Assembly (NCBI GenBank): GCA_037951105.1
Contig: JBAMJV010007757.1
Coordinates: forward strand, 1 to 64,000
Source of the DNA: Echinarachnius parma
Lineage: Eukaryota > Echinodermata > Echinoidea > Clypeasteroida > Echinarachniidae
Reading direction: 5' to 3'
DNA: 64,000 nucleotides
Shown: piece after piece, positions 24,601 to 33,849 of the stretch
Layout of the letters: every line of letters starts with the position of its first letter
Numbering within the stretch: position 1 is the stretch's first letter
The notes under the pieces: model-generated
The model's database searches: none
What the model was told of the DNA's origin: nothing
Seen by the model: the letters and a program-made list of their open reading frames with translations, nothing else
Position numbers and translations under genes: made by a program

Positions 24601-27600
24601 GGGGCAGGGGGCAGGGGCTTTGAGTCAAACTGCCCTGCCTCGAAGTACAGAGTTGAGCGGCAGGGGTAGGGGAAAACCCACCCCCTCTAAACAAGCTAAA
24701 CACTAGCATTATATTTGGAGATGCAGATTAATGAAGAGGAGAAAATATTTTTACAGATCCTCCGAGGACGACAGCGAGGAGGAAGAAGAATAAAGTGAAG
24801 AGGAGAAGGAGGAAAATGATAGTTTTACAGATTCAGAAGACTGAAGAGGAGGAGAAAAGGGGTTAATATATTTTATCAACCATTAATATCTCCTACCTCC
24901 TATTATTTTTTTTACAGATTCCTCGAGGAAGAAGAGTAAGAAAGTGGTAGTTTTATGGATTCAGAAGATGGGAGAGGAGGAGAAAAGAGGCTTGATATGA
25001 TTTTATCAACCATTAATATCTCCTACCTCCTTCTATTTTTTTTAACAGATCCATCAAGGACGACAGCTAGGAAGAAGAGAGTTATGAGGAGGGGGAAAGT
25101 GAAAGTTATGGATATTCAGAAGATGTAGAAAAGAGGCTTGATATCATGGGCGTAGATACTAACGTAATACCTATTCATCAGGGGGGGATGAATGAATAGA
25201 TCACCCCCCCCCTGATGAATAGGTATCAATGACAGATCTACGCCCATGCTTGATATATTTTATCAACCATTAATATCTCCTACCTCCTCCTATTTTTTTT
25301 AACAGATCCTTTGAGGACAGCGAGGAAGAAGACGAGAGTTCTGAGGAGGAGGAAAGTGGAAGTTTTGGAGATTCGGAAGACGAGGAGGAGGATCACTATA
25401 AAAAGCCATCCGTTCCTCCAAGAGCTGCGGCTCACTCCCAGCCGGCCACAAACGGCTTCCATAAAAACGGGATCACTGAGGTAATAATGATTCAGATAAA
25501 AGTTACTTGGTAACTTTGTTGTCAGTTTATAATGATAAAATGTTATGCTGGCAAAATACTCTGTGGAAATTTCATGGCAAATGGATGCATTTTGGCTAGG
25601 GTATGGGTGAAAAGGAAAATGAAGAAAGTAGATGGATGGATAGATAGATAGATAGATATACGTAGATGAACAAAAATAGGGAACATTATACAAAGCTTTT
25701 GTAACTGGTGTAAAAAATAAATAAAGATGGCTAACAATACATTATCTTTTATCATGTAGTCAGTGTCACACTGGGGCAAATTATCTAGATAATTGAATTA
25801 TCTAAATAAGTATATAAATACATAGGTGAGTTGTCTAAATAACTGTTATCTACTGTACTGTACATAGATAATAGTTATTTAGATAATTGTGTGTGACACC
25901 GGCTAATGAGATGCAAATCCCAGCAAGATCACTTGGAGGTGACATTCCAACCTGTTTACAAAATTAGTGTAAATTTTATCCTACTGTTCACATTCCTTCC
26001 TTGTAAATTTCACCCACCACCTGTTAGTCAATTACAAGGGGCTGCATATTTGAAGAGTTAAATTAATTAACTTTGTCTTTTATTTTGTATAATAATTAAC
26101 AAGCAGGAGTGCATTCCTACCTTGTTATGTGACAGGATGTGTGTATATTTCATCCTTGTAGAGATTATAAGCAGTGCATATGTTGAATGTACATTTCAGT
26201 GAGACCTGTCAATCATTGTCAAGAAAGGTCTGGCAATCATTCAGGTTCAGAAATCTATTATGTGGAAAGTTTTATGAACACAATTCCTACTTCATGGCGT
26301 GTAAATGCAATATTTTAGTCTCTCTTGTGTTTTTATTCATTTTTTAAATATTTTGCTTAACTGTGCTAATTTGATTTGGATCTTAAAGGGATGCCTGTAA
26401 AGTTTCTAACTCTACGAATATTACTTGGAGCTTCCTCGTTTCTCTTTTACTGTGTTATGTTTAGCTTATGGTAAGAGAAGAATAAAATAGGGTTAGATTT
26501 TTTCAAATGCCCCTTTAGTATGACGATATCTATCATTCAGCTCAAAAGCGTTAATTAACGGTCGTAAACCTCATAAACGTCCTTTGTAAAAGCTGACGCA
26601 TATTTTCGCTTTTTTAACCAGGTACCATAGCATTTGCGCCGTAATTCACAGCATGGCTAGTATATGCTCCCCGGGGAGTACGCAATTTCATTGTGTGGGT
26701 TTGAAAATATGTACCTGATGACCATGGGTAATAATAATAATAATATAAAGAGCAGTAGAGTATATATTTATAGAAGCTGTGCTATATTTGACCGACTATA
26801 GCAAAACCCTGCACTTGTGGGTAAAAATCAAAATGTAGATGATCATACCATTAGAAAGGCCTCATTACAAGCTTTCATTTGGTGCTTTGCTCTAACGATT
26901 TGGTGAATAATTGACGAAGATATGATTATTTCAAATTTACAATCATAAGTCTTTTACACACATTATGTGAACTTAAAATGCCCAATTCTTCAAAACATGA
27001 ATTACCGACAAGTGCCGGGTTTTGCTATAGCCGGTCACATATGAGACCGGCTCTGACAAAATCCGGAACTTCGTCGCTTGTATGATTTTGCGTAAATGGC
27101 CTGAAAAGGTCAACAATTTAGCTCAGGGACAAAATGGACATTTTAGTAATTGATTGATTGAAGTTTATTATGTCCATGATCATTACATAGAAAATTGTTT
27201 TCCACTGGTTACATTTATCAAACTGGTTGACATATCAAAATACAAATAAATCACATCCATAAACAATATTTGTTGACATCCATAGCATTTCAATATAGTG
27301 TACATTAAATCAAACTACCATTTAACAGTTACATATTCTGTACAATTATTTTCATATAAATTAACAAAATCAATTTCTTCATATGCTCCCTTTCAAACAA
27401 TATAATCCCCCCGTTACCAATGAAATATTTATATAATATTGACTGGCCTTGAGGGGGATACGACATAATATTGCCTGAACTAGATTCATATTGCCCGAGT
27501 CGAAGACGAGGGCAATATGGATCCTAGTGAAGGCAATATATGTCGTATCCCCCGAAAGAGCTAGTCAATATCATTATTATTACCCATATCAGAAATCTTG

Positions 27601-30600
27601 AGCAGTAACGGAAATTAGTAAAATGTAAACTTTGTATTTAAAGGGTACCACCACCCAAAACTAATATTTGTATAATAGAAAGGTAACATCTTTAGTATTC
27701 CATTCCATCAACAAGTTCACAAAAATATGTTTGCAGAAAAAAAATATATAATTGGAAACCGCATCACCATTCTAAAGCATGCGTTTATGCGGTCTGAATT
27801 GTGTAGACTACCGCGGGTGCAGCAAGCGAATCGCTCGGAATTATATTGCCTACAAACGTACGCGTGAGTAGAATTGGCGCACTCGCAAACCAGGAACCAG
27901 GAAATAGTAGTGGTTCCGTAAGTGGTGGAAATTAATTGCTTTGTTTATGAATTACTCAACCCTTTGCAAAATGTTAGGTATCTATTTGATATCACAAAAC
28001 AGTACCAAAACATGTAGTAATGTGTTGTTATTTGCCCGGTGGTCCCCTTTAAACATACCAAAACCAAGTCTCTGCTTGATAAAATGTCACAAGTACGGCT
28101 GCGGCTTGTTTCGTGTACACACCAATGGCAAATCACTATCGCAAGATTTTTCCCGCGGGCCAGTTCACTTTGTACAATTTCGACTACGAATCGTGAAGTG
28201 CCCGGATGTCATATTCCCCTCTTTTTTTAACACGTAAATCCCATAGGCTTTTGTGAAAGAGGGGAATATGGGAAATATTCCCCTATTTCACCTGCTGGCA
28301 CTTGAAACGAGGGGAATATGATTTTGTAAAACCACAGCTCAGATGTCTGATATGGGTAATAATATGTATTAATTGCATCAAAAATAGTTTCACTATAGAG
28401 TATTCAACAACATTAACATATTACGTATCATCATTTTTGTCGAGCCCTCCATAGGTGGAGGGAGACTAAGGGATCCAAATTGCGTCCGTCTGTCCTCCCT
28501 CCGTCCTCCATCCTCCGTTCGTTCGTCCGTGACCCTTACACAAATTGTAATAACTTTCCAACCCTGCATCTGTTTGTAACCAAACTTGATTTGTAGATGC
28601 CCTACATTGGCCTCCGTGATATTCTGGGGTCAAAGGTTAAATGGGGTCAAATGTGAAGTTTTACCTGTAAGAGTCTATTAGGGTTGATAACTTTCCAACC
28701 CTGCATCTCTTTGTAACCAATCTTGATTGGTAGATGCCCTACATTGGCCTCCATGATATTCTGGGGTCAAATGTCACATAAGTAGGTCGAAGGTCAAATG
28801 TGAAGTTTTACCTGTAAGAGTCTATTAGGGTTGATAACTTTCCAACCCTGCATCTGTTTGTAACCAAACTTATTCTGGGGTCAAAGGTCACATAAGTAGG
28901 TCAAAGGTCAGATGAGGCCAAATGTGAAGTTTTACCTGCAAGAGTATATTAGGGTTGATAACTTTCCAACCCTGCATCTGTTTGTAACCAAACTTTATTG
29001 GTAGGTGCCCTATATTGGCCTCTATGATATTATGGGGTCAAAGGTCACATAAGTAGGTCAAAGGTCAAATGTGAAATTTTACCTGCAAGAGTCTTATTAG
29101 GGTTGATAACTTTCCAACCCTGCATCTGTCTGTAACCAAACTTGATTGGTAGGTGCACTATATTAGCCTCCATGATATTCTGGGGTCAAAGGTCAAATGA
29201 GGTCCAATGTTGCATGAATGCGCGCAAGTGGGCGAGACACTTTACGGCTATTGCCTTGTCTATTTACCAACTAGACAGGTTTTATAATTCAGAGTTGAAC
29301 TTTAACATTAAATCATTATATATTAATTCTCAATATTTCAAACAAATATTTAATTACCAATAAATAATTACAAAACAAATCCTATCGTTAAATTCTCCAG
29401 CTTTATCCAATCAACAAAGTTGTGTATGAATAACTATAGTATCATATTGTTAAGCAACTTTTCTAGTTTCTAATGAGATATGCAAAATTCTGAAATATTA
29501 TCGGGAAAATGGCTATATCTTAGGATAAAATCAAGAATGACATGTACTTTAAACTGAATGTTGAACTTTAACCTCAATTATCTCCATTGTTTCAGCAGAA
29601 TAAGAAAAATAATACAAAAATCATAACTTCGTCAATTTTTTTCTGCTCGGCATAAAAATGGTTTCAAAATAAAGGGGAAAAAAACACCAACATCGTATCA
29701 AAAGCTCAATTTTACATTTTGTGTCAAAGTTGCTGGTTTTGCCAGAGCCGGTCACATATAATTGTTCATATTTATGATTACTATATTATTATTTCCCCTC
29801 TTGGTAGGGCCAGGAGGAGGAGGAGGATGAAGATAGCCAGTGGGATTCGGAGGAGATCGACGAATTAGAGGAGAAACGTGATCGAGCGCCCGTGACTAAA
29901 CCACCTGTGACGTCGGTCAGAAAAACAAAGGTAAGCAGTTTTTGCTTTTGATTCAATACTGCCTAGACACTGCACTGCCACTTTCTTTTTATAGTAAATC
30001 TTAAGGGACTATCTCACTGGAGACGTCGCCGCGACTGATCAGTCGCGGCTACTCGGGAGACCCAAAAATGGCTTGCAATCTCACCAAGGCGACGCCAAGG
30101 CAACGTCTCTGCGAAGTCGCACGGACGTCGCCGCGACGTCTCGGGCAGTTGCGACGAGGTCCTCGCAATGTCTCCGGCAGTTGTGGCGACGTCTCCGCAA
30201 TGTCTCCGATAGGACGCCATGGGTCTCCACAAGGTTGCGGAAACGTCGCCGCGACTTCTGCCTGTCTATATATACCTAGATCTACAACTATGATAAAGAC
30301 CTCAGTCACGTGGTCTCTAAAGTGGGTCAAGCAACGTCAAGCAGTGTCGCGGAGACGTCTCCCCAGTCGCGGACATAATTAGTCTCCGCGACGTCGCCGC
30401 AACTGATGGAGATGTCGCGGAGACGTCTCCGAGACCTGCTGGAGACTGGAAAAAGTCTCCAAAAAATCGAACATGTTTGATTTCCCAAGGACAGAAGCCT
30501 GTGGGAAGGGTGGATTTAGGCCCAAGGGATGAGGGGTGGGGGTGGGGGGGGGGGGGGGGGGGGGGTAGAGCCTCAACATTATGTTGGAAAAAATTCTTAG

Positions 30601-33600
30601 CATAATATTCACTATTACTTCACTATTAATAATTTCTTTATTTTTATCTTCATCCCTTTCAAATATTAAGTAAAATGCTTAATTTTGACTTAATATTCTT
30701 AGACAATATTCTAAGAATATCTTCAATAACTTCTTTTTATTTCATTCACCCACTTCACTTCACTATCTAGGGCCCCCTGGTTTCTAGTCTGAGCCGGAGT
30801 ATCGAGTTGCAGCTCAGCGGGCGTCACCAGGGAAAGAAGCCTGTGGGAGGAGTGGATATAGGGGCAGGAGCGTCCAAGCCTCCCCAGCCCGCCCCCAGGA
30901 CCCCATCCCCCTCCCCAACACCAAGGATTCCAGTAAGTTAAAGGGATCTAGTAACTTTGTTGACATGTGCAAAAAGTGATAAATGGTTGGTACAATGTAT
31001 ATTGTTGTTATCCGATACGTCCACAGGGTATTGTCAAATTTCAAGTCAAATGGACGTTATATGGCCGAGTAATGAGCAAAAATGCAAAGTGATATTCACT
31101 AACTCATTGCACTTACTTTGTACACGGTTCTCGCGATCCACTGGATTATTTAGCATCTGAACACTTCAATCGTACAGTAAGTATCTTTTTAACGAAAGGG
31201 AAATTTGAAAAACCAAAACCTGTCCCATGCTTTTATTGTTTATATGAATTCAACAAGGTATGAGGAAACCGCTAGAATTCCAATTGGATTTTGAGGATTT
31301 GGACAATGTTACTAAGTCCCTTTACGCACCGTGTGTAGGGTGTTTGCAAGATGGCACCGTGTGACTGACTTACAAATCGGAACTACCTTTAAAAGGGACC
31401 ACTACGCAAAGAAAAACACAGGGTTATATGTTTTTGGTACCGTTGTTTGATATCAAAAAGATGTCCAACACTTTGCAAAGGGTTGTGTTATTCAAAAACA
31501 AAGCAATTTATATTATATATTATATTTGGTATGCAATGTGTCAAGTAAAAAAAACAAAAAGTTACCAGAAAAATTCTAGTTGTGAAAGAGTAAAATGTTC
31601 CCTTTCCATTTTCCTGCATAGACCATCCCTGATGCCGGTGCGTATGATGATGATGATGATGAAACCGATTCAGGAAGTGTTTCAGTGTCGTCTTTTCAAG
31701 ACAGTTTCTCTGCACCAGCCATGGATAAAACCACCAGCCCCACTCCAGCGTAAGTTTGATATAATGACGATTATGATGATGTTGATGTTGATGATCATGA
31801 TTATGTAGATAATGATGACGGTGATGATGATGATGACATTGAGAATGGTGATGACAGTGATGATGATGATGACATTGAGAATGGTGATGATGATGATGAT
31901 GATGTTGATAATGATGACGATGATGATGATGGTGATGATTATGATGCTGTTGATAATGATGATGATGACGATAATGTGGATAATGATGATGATGATGATG
32001 TAGATAATGACGGTGATGATGATGACGATGATGTTGATAATGATGATGATGATGATGATGTAGATAATGACGGTAATGATGATGATGATGACATTGAGAA
32101 TGGTGATGATGATGTAGATAATGACGGTGATGATGATGATGACATTGAGAATGGTGATGACAGTGATGATGGTGATGACGAGGACAATGATTCAGGAAGT
32201 CTTTCGGTGTCTTCTCCTCAAGACAGTTTTTCCGCTCCAGCCATGGAGAAAATCACCAGCCCCTCTCCAGCATAAGTTTGATTCATATGAGAATGAAGAT
32301 GATGATGATATGAAGATGATGATTATGATGGTGATTAGGATGATGATGAGTAGTTTAAAACTTCTCACAGTCATCATCCCTAATTGAAAACTGCTTCTTT
32401 CCAGGATTTCGTCCTCCTTTTTATACCCTTTCCTTTATTTTACAGCATATTGATCTTTAAAGGGGACCACCAGGCAAAGAACAACACATTATTATATGTT
32501 TTGGTACCGTGTTGTGATATCAAATAGATACCCAACATTTTGCAAAGGTTTATGTAATTCATAAACAAAGCAATTAATTTCCACCACTTACGGAACCACT
32601 ACTATTTCCTGGTTCCATACGGGCCAAACATAATTTTGCGCGTGCGCCAATGCTATTCACGCGTACGCTTGTAGGCCATAGAATCCCCGGCGATTCATTC
32701 GCTCCGCACGCATTAGTCTTCGCAATTCAGACCGCATGAACGCATGCTTCAGAATGTTGATGCGTTTTGCAATAAATTTTTTTTCTTTTCTGAAAACATA
32801 TTTTAGTGAACTTGTTGATGGAATGGAATACTAAAGATGTTACCTTTCTATAATAAGATTATTATTTTTGGGTGGTGGTACCCTTTAATCATGCATTTCT
32901 TTATATTTCCTTTACAGGCCCCGGGCTGGGACAGGCAAGCTGTTAAATAATGACACAGACATGTCCAGCAATACCTACAACACCAGTATGTGGGGCTCGT
33001 CAAAAGGTCAGTACTTATTTTGTCTCACGCTAACTGTCCCACGCTAACTGCCCCCGGAAGCTTTATGTTTTTTAATATACAGAACTAAAGATGTTGTCCA
33101 GATTCCAAAAGGAAACATAGTTAGCTATTAAATAGTTACATATATAGTTAGCTAAATTTGAGTGGGCATAGCGAGAGTTCTTGAATAAAACTATTATACT
33201 CATAAATTGTATCCACTTTCACATAATGAATGATAGGGGGCAATGTCCCTTTATTTTAACATTTTAATATATATTTTAATCCCAAATATTGGGGGGGGGG
33301 GGGGATAATAATACAGGCCATCCCTCCCACCTCAAATATTTGGGGGGATATATCCCAACCATCCCCCCCCCCCCCCAGTGATTGACGCCCATGGCTATAA
33401 CATTTTGAACATTTTAACCCTTCAGGACTGATTGATTTTAATATAACATGTATTCTCCATAGACCCAATTCCGAATACTTTCTGGACCAGTCCTGAACGG
33501 GTTGAAGTGATTTAAGTTTTATCTGGACCAATGATTATTGTTATTATTAATATTATCTTGCATTTAGGTAGGCTATTCATAGTAAAAAGCTATATGACAA

Positions 33601-33806
33601 AATTTACAATAGTAATGAGCAATATAAAACAAAAATCATCAAACATTATACAATCAAAGCAACAATGATAAATAAGTTGGGAAAGAGGTACTCATATTAA
33701 ATGAGTGCTGCTACTCATGAATATCTGAATATTCAATTAGTAGCAGTGTTACTGCTTAAAACTTGCATTTTGTTTTGCTAACCACTATCATTTATGTAGG
33801 AAAAAA

Positions 33807-33849
<43 letters not shown>

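Noticed and set aside
30014-30382. Arg-rich proteins on both strands
   Set aside because: Overlapping frames on both strands of a GC-rich repetitive element, no family signature.
31765-32275. Long Asp-rich secreted or regulatory protein
   Set aside because: Translation of a GAT microsatellite joined to a decayed exon copy; no start, no acceptor.
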